A stretch of 64,000 nucleotides of DNA from Gnetum montanum (Eukaryota; Streptophyta; Gnetopsida; Gnetales; Gnetaceae): NCBI GenBank assembly GCA_015680685.1, contig MNCI01009419.1, positions 236,419 through 300,418 of the forward strand, read 5' to 3'. A program made the translations under genes and the position numbers. This document shows, piece by piece, positions 1 to 11,504 of this stretch (positions are counted from its first letter, which is position 1; every line of letters begins with the position of its first letter). The notes beneath the pieces were generated by a model that was not told where the DNA came from, did no database searches, and worked only from the letters and a program-made list of their open reading frames with translations.

Positions 1-1477
1 GTGGTACTTGGACTATGAAAGGGGTAGGCTAAGCAGAAGGGGTTGGTGCATTTGAGGGAATGACGGGAGGGACACGCATCACGTATGGTTTGTCGCGTGT
101 CATGGTGTTAGATGTGGGTATGGCCGAGGGTACTCTGATGACGTATGGCTGCTGGGGGGCACGTGGTGGTTGAGGTGTGGGTGTGGACATAGCGGGAGGA
201 ATCTGAACTATGAATGGCCTATTATGTGTTTCCTGTTTATATTGGGGATAGATAGTGTTAATGTTGGGTGTATCGGAATCATCATCAAGGTAGATTGTAT
301 TGATGACATACGACACCTCTTTGGTGTTTAGGGGGTCTTTATACACCCCCATAGCCTGATTCTGTGGTTGGAATGAGTTGACCTCATCAAAAGTGATTTG
401 GCCTTCATCGATCATTCGCTAAATATCCTGCTTCAAGGTGAAACAGTAATCCATACCGTGCCCATTTCGTTGATGGTAGTCACAAAAGCGATCCATTCTG
501 AAGCCTTTGGATATGGGAGGCTCATCCGGCGTTGCTAAACTTGGGTTTTGAATGAGTTGATAGAACCGGTCATGTCTCTAGATGGCCACAGGGGATAACT
601 ATTTATGTTTCATCAACGCATCTTTCAAGAGTTGATCAAAGAGCTGGGAGGGCTTCATTGGCAAAGGCGTATATTGATATGGTTCTTTCCTCTTGAAATT
701 TCGCGTACTATTTGTTGTTGGGTTGTGCGATGATGATGATTCTGGCGCGGTTGTGGGAATTGGTTTATTGTAGTTAGTAGGGGCTGTGGGTGGTTTATTT
801 TGGTGTGTCATGATTGCTTGTTGCGTGCCTGCTATTGCTGCTATGGTTTTCTTAGCCTTATCTTTATCTTTTTTAGTGTGTTGATTTTTGAAGGCTAAGT
901 ATGCAGGGTCATGGCTGTTTTGAGCCACCTCTTCTATATTTTTGATTTGTAAAAAAGCCTGGATAAGATTAACCACGTTAAGGTAGTACAGCTTAGATTT
1001 AAAGAAATCGTTAATAGCTCCCTTTAGAATTGTGAGCAAGTATGTCTGGGAGATCAGCTCGTGTAACTCATTGAGAGCGACGCTCCACCTCTAAATAAAT
1101 TTCTATACAGGTTCAAGCGGTGCTTGCTTGACCTGTATGAGGCTGTCTAGTGTGGCCTCAGGTTTCAAGTTGTACTTGAACCTGGTCACAAACTAGTGTA
1201 ATAAGTCTTCCAAGGAGAAGATGGAATTCCTTTGCAGAGCCTGATACCAATCAAGTGCCCTCCCTGCAAGGGACATGGGGTACACTCGGAGAATGGCATG
1301 GGGCCATGCCTGGAGTAGCGCGCATTCTAACCTGAATGTTATTAAGTGAGCGTTGGGGTCTGTCTCCTCGTTGTATTTGGTTAGTGTTGGTAAGGAGACA
1401 CCTTTGGGCAAGGTTAAGGGTGGGACAGAAGAGTTGATGGGGTCATCGTGGTAGAAGTCCACTACCTTCAACTCCAT
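1..1477 (-). pseudogene. gag of a Tat-like Ty3 retrotransposon (element P), cut by window edge
   Basis: Capsid/nucleocapsid polyprotein that would package element RNA in cytoplasmic particles. Reading leftwards from the ATG at 1477, one frame holds to base 1 and is broken only by point stops (for example TAG near 420). The retrotransposon gag core is near 1230-1330 (AGRALDWYQALQ). A variant zinc knuckle lies at about 440-495 with spacing C-x2-H-x4-H-x4-C (CDYHQRNGHGMDYC), the form usual in the Tat lineage. A proline-rich linker at 1-230 repeats a P-[YF]-[IV]-x-[QR]-[VI]-P motif four times. Protease and polymerase would lie left of the window. Known family: Ty3/gypsy gag. The Tat assignment is inferred from the knuckle type. 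Confidence 0.85.
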
Positions 1478-2093
1478 CGTGGTAAAAGAGTTTTACTAGA
1501 AGAGTTTCTTTCTCTTTTTATACCCATCATTTTTGCTTTCTCTATTACATAGTGATTGAAAACCAAATTTTTGCTAAAAATCTAGGATCACTTTGCTCGA
1601 TTGAGATTGCAAGAACAACAAAATGGATTGGTGGATACTATGCTACCTCATTAGTGATATGAGCCTTTTACAAATTCCTTCATTGATCTTGAAGCCACAA
1701 ATAGAATTCTAGACTTCACTATTAGCTAGCATAGTAATGTTGTCAAAATTTATTTCCATGAATTGATTTTGGATTCCATGCATTAGTTTTCTTTCCCCTT
1801 TTATTTTCTTGAAAATAATTAGTGCATTATTTTGTTTCTCAACAACTAGGATACTAGATCCTTTACTTCTTGGATGGTACCCATAGTCAATGACAAAAAT
1901 TGTGGGATCAAGGCTACTAAACTTAATTGCAAAGGAATCTAAAAGACTGAGAAACACATACTTAGATTTCATTGGACTAAATCACTACACAACTAATTAT
2001 TTTTATGGTGTTCTTTTAAGCCTTGTTCCACGCAATTATTTAGATGACATCATAGCCGAGTGAACAAGTTACAAAAATTAAATTCTTATCATT
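1478..2093. other. Untranslated leader of element P or older flank; no gene seen
   Basis: Expected position of the 5' leader of the minus-strand element P. An open frame of 87 codons at 1709-1972 (minus) has no recognisable domain, and I do not call it a gene. No LTR terminus or primer site could be placed, so where P ends and older DNA begins is not known. Confidence 0.4.
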
Positions 2094-2824
2094 TGTTGGT
2101 GTAGGAACACCTCTTCCGATCCCCTTGTTCTACTCTATATGTCTTTTTGAGTTGATTTTTTTGGGGATGATTTTTGGATGTTTTGGCATGTTTTAGGGTG
2201 TTTTGAGCTTATTTTAATAGGTTTATGGGGATTTAGGATTAATGGGGACTTGTTGGAAGGCATCCAAAACCAATATCAAAATAAACATTTTTATTTTTCA
2301 TACCTTTAGAATAGATCTCTCTATAGAAGGATATATGTCTCTCCTAAAGTGTAGACATTCCAAGTCCAAAGTAGACATGTAGCAAAAATAGTAAATGTTT
2401 CTCTCAAGAGTAGGGTTTTCATAGGAGATGTCTACATGAAAACCAGAGATGTCTATGTCAGCAAGGAAAGAGGCTATAATGTGGAATTTGGGATGGAGAA
2501 GGCTTTGAAAACATACATTCTAATTTAGAAAATAACCAAAGCAAGATGAAAATAGCTAGGGAGAAGGAGAGAAGACTTGGAAAACATCTAAAGAATATCA
2601 AGTTAAGTTGAGAAAAGGTTTCTAGATTTCTTATCTTCCAGTTGCTTATAAATATTGATGTAATTTAACATTCTAAGAGGATAACCCTACCATACGTAGG
2701 TGAGAAAGCTTGTGAGAGTTTGGGGAGGATAGCTTTTGTAAGAAGAGAGCTTTTGTAAGGAAGTTGTGAGAGGAAAGAGAGAGCACTTGAGAGAGGTTAG
2801 AAGAATCTCTTATAAGTGTCTTGT
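2094..2824 (+). repeat. 5' LTR of element A (3' part lost in gap)
   Basis: Aligns along its whole length with 18251-18960, for example the shared start GTTGG[TA]GTAGG[AG]ACACCTC and the shared stretch around 2600-2824. A TATA-like promoter (GCTTATAAATATTG) lies at 2644-2657 and is conserved in the right LTR at 18790-18803. The two copies differ mostly by transitions. The end of the LTR and the primer binding site fall in the run of Ns. Confidence 0.8.
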
Positions 2825-2964
2825 NNNNNNNNNNNNNNNNNNNNNNNNNNNNNNNNNNNNNNNNNNNNNNNNNNNNNNNNNNNNNNNNNNNNNNNNNNNN
2901 NNNNNNNNNNNNNNNNNNNNNNNNNNNNNNNNNNNNNNNNNNNNNNNNNNNNNNNNNNNNNNNN
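2825..2964. other. Assembly gap (140 N)
   Basis: Run of N. It hides the end of the left LTR of element A, its primer binding site and the start of the A ORF. Confidence 0.99.
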
Positions 2965-2966
2965 AA

Positions 2967-3273
2967 GAGCTTAGATAAGAGCTTCAAGAGTTTAAGGACT
3001 TCTTTAAAGCTTTTGTAGCTGAAATTGAAGAAGTTCATTCCAAAGTAAAGGTTCACAAGAACCAAGATTTTGCAAAAACTTTAAGAAGAGGTAGGGAGAA
3101 ATTCAAGACTAACATGGGAAATATTTGGAGAAGAACTAGTAGAATATCTTCTATCCATCAAAAAGGAAAGGAAGATAAAATTTTTGGTGAAGTAGAGATG
3201 AATGCAAAAAGGAGATCTCAAGTATCTTGTATTAAGCAAGGGAGTGCTCAATACTCAAGGGTTTCAAGGGAGG
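2967..3273 (+). pseudogene. Element A ORF, upstream part
   Basis: Open frame entering from the N gap and running to the insertion point of element B. It is rich in Lys, Arg and Glu (probably helical and basic), with one early TAA at 2976-2978. The last base before B (3273) is the first base of a codon that is completed at 16995-16996, so this frame and the one at 16995-18046 were one gene before B inserted. No domain is recognised. It lacks gag hallmarks (no capsid core, no zinc knuckle). Confidence 0.7.
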
Positions 3274-3845
3274 TGTGACATCCCATCCCTAGATGTCATG
3301 GAAAACATCAAATATACAATATATGAGACATTATGAATATAATAAAAATACACCAAATGTGAAATATAAGTGATATTCAACATTATGTATAAAGGAAATA
3401 GGAAAAATGCAGAAAAAGAAAGAAAAGAATGCTTTATTAATATGGAATAGCATATCTAGATTGTGCTCTAAGAGTGTTGCTTGGGCTTTTCTTCCTTTGA
3501 CATCTATCCCTTAGAGCCAATCTAGCACTACCACCATGGTTAGGCCTATAACCCAACTAGAAGGGACAGCCAGTCCACTTCCTATCCCACTTCACCCAGC
3601 TTCCCATGACTTGCCTATACCAACTTTGTCACTCCATGTTGGAATGACATGTAACCCCAAGTATAAATGCCTTATTTCAAACCTTGAAAGTTTACCTTAA
3701 GAGACATGTTTATTATTACAACATGTCCTTTTGGGTCTTAATTACAATTGTCCTTTCAAGTATTGTTAAGATAATAATAACACTTGTTATGAAAAGGCAT
3801 CATCTTCGTTAGGCAGAAACATCATTTGGAAATAGAGATGTGATA
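3274..3845 (-). repeat. 3' LTR of element B
   Basis: Colinear with 16417-16989. On the plus strand it begins TGTGACATCCC and ends GATGTGATA, whereas the other copy ends GATGTGACA. The terminal C-to-T change removed the perfect inverted end. It is preceded by duplication GGAGG. Confidence 0.9.
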
Positions 3846-3866
3846 GTCTATCCCCCTTAGGTTTCA
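3846..3866 (-). promoter_or_regulatory. Polypurine tract of element B
   Basis: On the minus strand the sequence next to the 3' LTR reads CCTAAGGGGGATAGAC. This is the expected position and base composition for the plus-strand DNA primer in reverse transcription, and it fixes element B as minus-oriented. Confidence 0.75.
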
Positions 3867-4299
3867 TTCATCCTTAAATGAGTCCACATTTTCTTTTTTT
3901 TGCCAGCTCCAATGCTTTCTTTCATGATCTAGTCCTCTAGTAATTTGATTTCTCCTTTAAACTTGAAGTTGTTTCTTACTTATTCTGCAAATATGATATA
4001 TGTGAGAATAATTATATGGAAAATTAAATATTAGTTTCTTAATAGTTACTTCATTTTCTAAGATAATGATGAGAATTGAAAAATATCTACCAACTACCAA
4101 TCACTAGTTCTAACCAAGGTCACACAATGTGCAACTCATATTTGGTTATCCAAGTGAAGGTAGGGCAAATTCTTTATTTCCAACTTGCATTACCTTAGAT
4201 ATTTTATTAATATAATTGAAATATAAATTAAAGAATAAATATAATAATAAGATTTATCAATTAAAGTAAGGGTTAGATATTATCTGATCTTGATCAACC
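3867..4299. other. Element B interior between polypurine tract and captured gene; no gene seen
   Basis: AT-rich sequence without a recognisable frame. It may be 3' flank (downstream intron or UTR) of the captured nuclease gene, since the gene's C-terminal motif lies just to its right and is read on the minus strand. Confidence 0.4.
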
Positions 4300-5400
4300 T
4301 TATTAACTAATGGGAGTAATTGTAACTCTACCATAAGTGGTATGTGATTTGATGGTCTTGTTCAAGATGGAAAGGCTTGATCTTGACTCTTCTCAACTTA
4401 TTCTTTAGAAATTAATTCTGGTAACTTGATAACTTGAAAGAATTAGGCATTGTACCAAATATAATTCAAAGTCTCAATGAAGAATGTTCTTGACCCATCT
4501 TCATTAATCATAGTAGAGTAATTGGTAAACTGTGATTCATGATGAGTGTTATCCATCAACATGATATGTTATTGAATTCTAGAATTTGATTTATCTACTA
4601 AGGATTTGAAGTAAGTAGAATATCCATTGTCCAATGGAATTGCATGTTGAATTGATGGAAACATCTTCTTCAAATTAAGTTCATCTTCCAAAGATTCTTT
4701 TATAGATCCATATTTTAAGAAATAATAAACACTACATCTAACATTTTCATTGAACTCTGCACAAAAAAAAATGAATAGAACCAGATTAGTATAACTAGAA
4801 ATAACGTATTCTTCAAACTTTCTTCTATTTGCTTAATCAAATATGCTCCTTAACATAGTCTAACATCTGAACATGTTGGTTTGACAATCAAATGTGTGTT
4901 AATCATGCATACACATCTTCCTGATAGATGGATTTTTAGAATCACTTGCAAGGCTATGTGATTTTTCTAAAATCTTAACTATTCTTTCTTTTCCATCACT
5001 TAGAGTTCTAGAATTTCAAAAATCATATTTTGTAAACTCCATTCAAATCATTATACCAATTCAAACTTAGCTTCTTTATAAAAGATTACACAACCATCCA
5101 TGTTGTGATTTGTGCAGTAGGCTAATCTATATGGCTCAAATGAAGAACTTCCATGAGAACCTTTTTGCTTATAAATACCTTTGGATCCCATCTTTCCTAA
5201 GTTTTTTTGGAATTGATATAGAAATTCCCATGGTAAGGCTTCTTGGAAGCACAAGACATCAACATCCAAATCTTTTAACTTTGCTAAGATGCATGGGTAT
5301 CAATATTCATGTTAATCTAGAGCCCATGATGGACATAGTAGATGTTATTTCTTACTCACTAAGGGTCTTGCAAGCACGTTGTATGTTGGAACTTTCATTC
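4300..5400 (-). pseudogene. Captured fragment of a CCR4/nocturnin-type exonuclease (EEP domain) gene
   Basis: Proteins of this family remove mRNA poly(A) tails or act as related Mg-dependent phosphodiesterases. Family motifs occur in the right order on the minus strand: YNVLA at about 5370-5388, LDVDVLCFQEA ending near 5237, DGCVIFYK at about 5077-5100, INTHL at about 4890-4904 followed by SDVRL, EFN in place of GDFN at about 4749-4757 followed by CSVYYFLKYG, TNYST and LNYIWY at 4450-4530, and SNH in place of SDH at 4314-4370 followed by LMVEL. A pyrimidine tract plus GTGCAG directly before EFN looks like a retained intron acceptor, so the copy probably derives from genomic DNA and not from spliced mRNA. 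Several stops and frameshifts make it non-functional. The N-terminal part of the host protein is absent. It lies inside retroelement B in the element's own orientation. Confidence 0.85.
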
Positions 5401-5738
5401 TCATTCTTGGAATCTTGTTTAGATCATTTCTCTTCATGAGTATCATACTCCTTGTTCAAACAAGATTTTAAGTCTCCAGGTTGCTTTTGCCTTATATTTT
5501 GATTGCAAGATGGATTAATATACCCTTTTCTTGATGATTCAAGATTGTTCTATTTCCTCAACTAATTCTCCAACTAATACATCAACTGATACTGATACAA
5601 CTAATTCTTGAACTAATTTAAATATATTATCTAATTTTATAATTACATTATCTAATTTTAGCAATATTTAAAGACATCATATAATTTTAGTAATATGTAA
5701 TTATATTATCTAATTATTGATGACCTTTCTACCCCCTT
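5401..5738. other. Element B interior beside the insertion site of C; AT-rich, short repeats
   Basis: No gene recognised. Contains short direct repeats such as TATCTAATTTTA (5628-5660) and AACTAATTC/CAACTAAT units (5560-5610). Ends with the target duplication CCCCCT (5733-5738) of element C. Confidence 0.5.
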
Positions 5739-5983
5739 GATGAGTGGCGAGATACCCCTACACTCAACCATACCAATATGAGCATTTCATGCACGATCCA
5801 GTTGAACTCTGTAGATGGCCTAGTTGTGGTTTCGAGATAGTTACTCATAGATCATAGTTTATTGTGTTCCCATCTAGACTAGTATTAGCTTTTTCATGTA
5901 TGCTTTAGTCTAGACTGAGGTGTATGATGTGTTCCTATACTAATGCTACTCTTGGGGCTAATGGAAAATAATATCAACTAAAC

Positions 5984-6026
<43 letters not shown>

Positions 6027-6553
6027 NCTAAGTGCAATGAGCATCCATTCCTTAATCATCCATACACATCTTGGACCTCATGTATGACTACCACTAGGAT
6101 TACCAAGCGCATGGGCTAAGTACGCTACTAGGTTACTAAGTAGCCACACTCGAATGCTCATAATTAAGTCGTACTCATTTCGCGTTATTAGGAGATAAGG
6201 GTAGAGAGATATTAACTAGGAAAGTAGTAAATAATAATTCAATAAATAATTAAGCTAAGTGGATGCTACAATGATGAATTAATCTCGATCTTTATTGCTA
6301 GTCATATGTGTGTCCAAGTACGTCACACTCGAATAAGGATGTTGTACAATTACAATCACCACACTGCGGGCATACACTAGGAGAGAAGGGTTAAGAGGAA
6401 AACTGATGTAAAAAGAAACTTAAACTTAACGACTCTAAAAAAATACCTACTAGATCTGTCTACCTATTATTTATAGATGAGGAGATAGGCTACAATATCA
6501 TGTACACAATATCATGGCTACGATATCACGATGAACAAAATGATAACTCATCA
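5739..6553 (-). repeat. 3' LTR of element C
   Basis: Colinear with 13621-14458. Contains a GA microsatellite (5987-6025, with an N at 6027) about twice as long as in the other LTR, a TATA box (TCTATAAATA on the minus strand, about 6467-6478), and decayed GATATC palindromes at 6496-6530. Confidence 0.92.
5987..6027. repeat. GA microsatellite with ambiguous base
   Basis: About 19 GA units followed by T and an N at 6027. The matching tract in the partner LTR (13871-13888) has only 9 units. The N probably reflects assembly uncertainty at the repeat. Confidence 0.95.
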
Positions 6554-6734
6554 TACCCCCACAACTAAATGAAAAATCATCCTCGAGTTACAGTGAGAAC
6601 AAGCTCCATTGATTACATAGTGGATAGGTATGGGATTATTGATTGGTAAAAATGGATTTACGCCATAGAGTGGAATCAGAAAAAAATTGAAACACAACAC
6701 AAAGAATGCGAAAGAAAATCATATAGCTACAAAG

Positions 6735-9544
6735 TTTATGGAACTCATGTAGTTCCTGATGGTGGTAGCTCCTCTATGGGTGCCTTTCTCTTGTCTTGTG
6801 ATCCAGGTCTTGGGACTTGATGGCGTTGAAGTATCGCTTGGAGTTTCTCCTCTTCATTTTGGGGGTCTTATGCCATCCATGCTAATGTTCTTATGTTTAA
6901 TGGAGTTGGCACCTCCCATGGATAGGGTAGTTGCAGAAACATTTTATTTGCCTTGACATACCAAGCTACAAACACCCGCCATTCCTCTTCATAGGCTATG
7001 GCTTTGTCTCTGTATTCTTGAAAATCTATAAGCCATCGAGCCAAGTCTATTGCGACACCTTTTTATCCCTGCTAGCTTGCTTTAACCACCTCAAGTTCAG
7101 AATTTGCAATCTCCAATTTTTGCAATATCTTCTTATGTTTTGCAAATTCTTTTTCATATTTGATGCAGGTGATGGCTACCTATTGCTCAAGCACTATTCT
7201 CAAGCACCCTACTATTAACATGGAAAGGTTGGTGTACCACAGGTTTGCCAACTCCATGTATTTTGTAAGATCTTGGATTTGCAGCTCTCGGTTATTAACT
7301 TCCACTTGGTGGAAAAATGCATATGTGTCCAATATGGCCTACCATTTAGTGTGTTGAGCACTAATAGCATTGATGCGAGCCTTGGCCATATGGATCGCCT
7401 TCTTAATGATCTATTTATACATCCCCACCTGGTTCCGGAAGTTCTCCTTTAGCTTTTCATGCTGTTTAGCCTCATTCTTTCACACGCTTATTTCAATAGC
7501 CTTCTTCTGGTAGATGGTGCATACCTCCTCCATTGAGAGGGTTCAATTTTTTCTGGCTAAATGGTTCATGTGCTAGATGATCCAGATGAGTTGTTCTCAT
7601 AACTGCTAAAAATGTTCTTTGAGAACATTCTTTTGCTTTTCCATAGAGGCTAACCGAAGGTTTTCAACAACAAGTTACTTATTTTCCTCTTGTAAGGCCT
7701 TCAGTACCTTAGTATATGCATAAGTTTGTGCTTGTGCTACAGAGGCATCCCAAACAACCTTCTCTTTTTCTTCTACCACCTTCTTATTCTCTGTTAGTAG
7801 TTTTTTTAGTTGCTCAGTTTTGAAAGTGTCCAGCTGGTCTATGGGAAGAAATTGCAAGGGGTCCTACTGTGCTGCTTGTAGAGCCACAAGCCTTTCTTGT
7901 AATTTTTGCACCTTTTCTTCATCATGATCGACCCTCATCTCTATCAAGGCCAGCTTTTCCTTGTTGAAAATGAGGTTTGATTTAATTATTGTAATATCCT
8001 CAGGGATGTCAAACAAGAACATCATTACTTGTCCCATTTGTAGTAATTGATCAAGTACATCCTCATGCTCCGTAGGAGTCATTGAGGTTTCTGCTAGATT
8101 TTGAGCATCTCGTGCTCCAGTAAGATCTATTGATGGCACAATAGGTACATTGAATGATTCTTTAATGTGGTCTGCAACCACCTCTATAGCTCCTGTTGTA
8201 TCCTCATGTTACATGACCACCACTGTGGCCCCTTCACTAGTTTCTAATTACACTTGAAAAGATGCAACGTTCCTTGAGATCTGTTGTGATCAAGTGGTCT
8301 CCCCTCCTCCTGTATGGATGGAAACTTTACGCTTTTCATGATCCAAAGAAACCATGGGCTTCATGGCATTGTTAATGATGCGAAAGAGATTTGCATCATC
8401 ACAACTTCCCCAATTGACCATCTCAATGATGGCCCTAAGATGGCTCATCGACGATTTGTAATCTTGTGGAAATAGTGGTTGATCCTAGCCTTTGCTAGGC
8501 CCTACTTCTTGTTGTTGGATGGGTCCCATACTTGAAAGTTGGCTAGGTCCTACAAGTTGAGTTGTAGTTGGCCCTACCGTCTATTCTTTTTCTGGTGCAG
8601 TTGGCCTTGTTGTCTATTATTTTTCTGATTTTCCTTACAGTTGGTGGTTTTAGTAGTTCAACATATGAAGCACTTTAGGCTTTTTGGAGGACATCATTGG
8701 TGTATCCTCTGATACTAGCACATCAACATAGCTTCCTAATAAGACAAGGGAAGGGTAATGCTAGATTCCCTGTCTTCTATTCTTCAAACCACCTTAGGAT
8801 CTCTGCAAAATATAGATGAGGTAGATTAGCATTAACCTTTCCCATCAATATTGCACATCCTCTTGCCACATATGTTGAAATTATTTTTAAGCCCTTCATG
8901 GGGAAGAGGTGATAAGTTCCTATTTTGAAATAGATCCTCTCCTTCATCGTCAACTCTCTAAATGTTTTATCCTCCTTGCCATATGCCCTTTCCAACCAAA
9001 CTCGTTGTGCATCAAGGTCTAGACTAGTAGACAAATGAGCAACCTTTTGCTCTGTATTCGAAAGGTTTAATACTTCCAAAATGGCTTGAATGGAGAAATT
9101 AACTATCACACCATAAATGTTAACTGTGGTGCCTTGTTCTTTGCTTTGCCAAAATTGGTACATTTCCTCTAAGTACTAGGCACTGCTTTTAAAGAGGATA
9201 GGCCATAATGGGGACCCTTTTAGGTGCTCCCTAATAGCCTCTGGAGAAAAATTTGTGAAAGATTAAAAATTTAATTCCACAATCATCGTAGTGAATGTGG
9301 ACCTTTCATGGATAGCCTGAACACAATCCTGGGGTAACGTGAGATGTTGTCCCTGTTTAGGCTCTACCGCAGCTCCTCCTTTTGCCTACGTTGATTGTAT
9401 AGTAGCAAGGTCCTTTTAGTGAATGCTAAATGATTGTTCATCCTACTCTACATGCTATCTGGTAGGGACTTGTCCTTTGGTTCTCCTAGGTCGTCTGCTT
9501 CCACCTTGAGCAGGACCTTCTTGTCGTCTAGGTTTCGGGGCCAT
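6735..9544 (-). pseudogene. Element C ORF2, putative plant transposon protein-type
   Basis: Starts at the ATG at 9544 with a basic N-terminus (MAPKPRRQ...) typical of this ORF class. The segment 8777-9163 has the features of the plant transposon protein domain seen in many Ty3 elements: an FWQSKEQ...VNIYGVIVNFS part, then RELTMKERIYFKIGTYHLFPMK and the hydrophobic ...ARGCAILMGK stretch. Downstream parts (7864-8181, 7675-7857) are Glu/Lys/Gln-rich and read as coiled coil. One frameshift between 8777 and 8181 and several stops inactivate it. Its biochemical role is not known in the family. A likely intron and promoter lie just upstream. Element D keeps the C-terminal half of the same ORF. Confidence 0.7.
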
Positions 9545-9611
9545 CTGCAATCACACGAGGCCAATTGTTAGTAAGGTTGTTTCCAAATTTAGGGTATACC
9601 TTACTACTTAC
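9545..9611 (-). other. Probable short intron ending at the ORF2 start codon
   Basis: On the minus strand the donor AAG/GTAAGT is at 9612/9611, a branch-site-like TTACTAAC lies near 9566-9573, and the acceptor TTGCAG ends at 9545, immediately before the ATG of ORF2. The length of 67 nt is near the lower limit for plant introns. This is inference from signals only. The donor could instead mark an alternative acceptor pairing with a distant LTR-leader donor. Confidence 0.5.
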
Positions 9612-9999
9612 CTTAATGAATTTATTTTATCTTTGTGTGATGTTTCCTAAAAGATTATAATAGTGAGTCCTTTTTACTTAGTTGGTTTCCAAATTTAGTT
9701 TCCCAGTATAACTAAGGGGATGAAATTATGTTTGGCACATTTATCCTTAATGTTATAACTAATTACCCTTGAAAATGTCCTTCAAGAGATGAAAAATTTC
9801 AAAAAATTTATGCTCTATTCAGTGTGTGCCCCTCCCATGACTAAGCTAAACACTCTAGGTTCAAGTAGGTTCAGACAGAATGAAAATCGGAGGACCAGCG
9901 AGCGAGATATAGGTATGAGAGCAAGGGACATGCAATCACAAGTCATAGAGAGAAATTTGAAAAAATCCCCCACATGAATGGTTGAAAATTATGGCAAGT
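9612..9999 (-). other. Presumed 5' UTR of ORF2
   Basis: No protein motif in either strand. It lies between a TATA-like module (about 10013) and the intron donor. Short open frames here show no domain. Confidence 0.35.
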
Positions 10000-10095
10000 G
10001 GTGTTGGGGGTCATGTATATATAGGTTTTCTATGATGCAATATCCCATCAGCTGCAATATCGTGTATGCGATATCATGGCCTATCAATATTTAAG
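10000..10095 (-). promoter_or_regulatory. Internal promoter-like module upstream of ORF2
   Basis: Minus strand shows GATATCGCATACACGATATTG followed by GATGGGATATTGC and, a few tens of bases on, a TATA box (CCTATATATACAT, about 10013-10025). The layout of GATATC palindromes just upstream of TATA is that of the LTR promoters of the same family, here about 470 bp before the ORF2 start codon. Confidence 0.5.
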
Positions 10096-11500
10096 GCACA
10101 ACAAAATATACCGAATTTTAAGATTTTTTCTGAAATTAACAATGTAAATTAAGGACATGTAGGAAAATTTTAAAGGGTTCAAGGATAATTTAGCTAGTTC
10201 TGAAGGCATGAATAATTATGTGTGGGTGGAATTGATCACTAAGGGCCTCGGGTGGTAAGGGAGAGAAAAAGGCCATGTGATGGTTCATAGGAATGTTGGA
10301 ATTTAGAGGGATAGTAATAAGGGAAATAATATCATTGAAAATACAAAGAGGGTAATAGATTGTGTCTGGGAGATGTGTTATAAGTGCAAATTATAAAAAA
10401 TTATGCAAGTGGATCCTCCCCAAAGTAGGTTCCAACCTATAATGTCCTTGCATAACCATACTTAAAAGTGTCTATAGGCACTAGAAGGGTTAAATGTAAT
10501 CCATACCATTTTCACAAAACAAACACATGTAGATACCATTGGAATGAGGTAATAATTCTACTCTATGCAATACACAAGCAACAATTACATGAACAACGAG
10601 ATAAGATGGACTATAGAAGGGATTGTAGAGATTGGGACATGAGGTAACTGACCCAGGGCACAGTGAATCCTACGTGTAAAGCATGATTAATGTGTTATTA
10701 ATCCATCATTCCAAGATCAGGACAAAGTCCATTCCTCTTATCAATGACACCACATTGTTTCATGCCATGATGAGTGACTATAAGAGTACCATAACAACAA
10801 GGAATATGATCACTTGGCATTTTGTTCAGGAGGAGTGATTTTTTCTTTGTGGCACTTCCCCTTTTTGTTTCTTTTCTTTCTTTTATTTTTCATTCTTCTT
10901 TTCTCTCTCTTTTTTTATTACTGAATCTAGAGAAGCCACCAACCTTTAGGCATGGATGCATGTCTTTCCAATGAGACCCCCTAGAACAACATTGGATTTT
11001 TGAATGCCTTTTTATTAATCTTACTCCCATTTTGCATTAGATCTACAAGGATCTTAGTATAACCATGTTGCATGATAACTCTCATAGATGTCACCAAAGA
11101 GAATTTGCAAGTCCCCTTGATGTCACACCCTAATCATTACCTCTAAGTCCATCATCCTTCATTTTGGGTACAATGAACACAAAATTAATTTTAAGTTTTA
11201 AAAAATGTCAAGAATATCACTATACCCTCGAACAGAACCTCTTATTTGTAGAGTGGATGAGTGGGTGTAATGGGCTCACTCTCCAAATAATTGATCATCA
11301 AGACTCAATAACATAGAACATACCTCAACTAATGAGCCACATAAGTGTTTTATTCGTAGATGAGATTACTTATAAAAAAAATATAAAAAGACAAAAAGAA
11401 AAAAAGATAAAACAAGAAATTGAAAAATGAAAAACTAGAAAACAAAAAATTGTAAAATTAAAGAAAATGAAAAATATTTATTAATCCTACTTGTTATTAG
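10096..11500. other. Element C spacer between gag and ORF2; no gene seen
   Basis: Position where pol would be expected. No RT, RNase H, integrase or protease motif in any frame. A pyrimidine-rich tract lies at 10855-10920 and an A-rich tract at 11375-11465. Similar A-rich and pyrimidine tracts occur downstream of INT in E and F (for example 23925-23960), so this may be the remains of an E-like 3' region after loss of pol. Confidence 0.5.
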
Positions 11501-11504
11501 AATG

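Noticed and set aside
1709-1972. Small protein gene on the minus strand
   Set aside because: No domain, no matching copy in the window, and a length expected by chance in AT-rich DNA.
4300-5400. A functional CCR4-type host gene between transposons
   Set aside because: Multiple stops and frameshifts, altered catalytic residues, no N-terminal part, and a position between the LTRs of element B.
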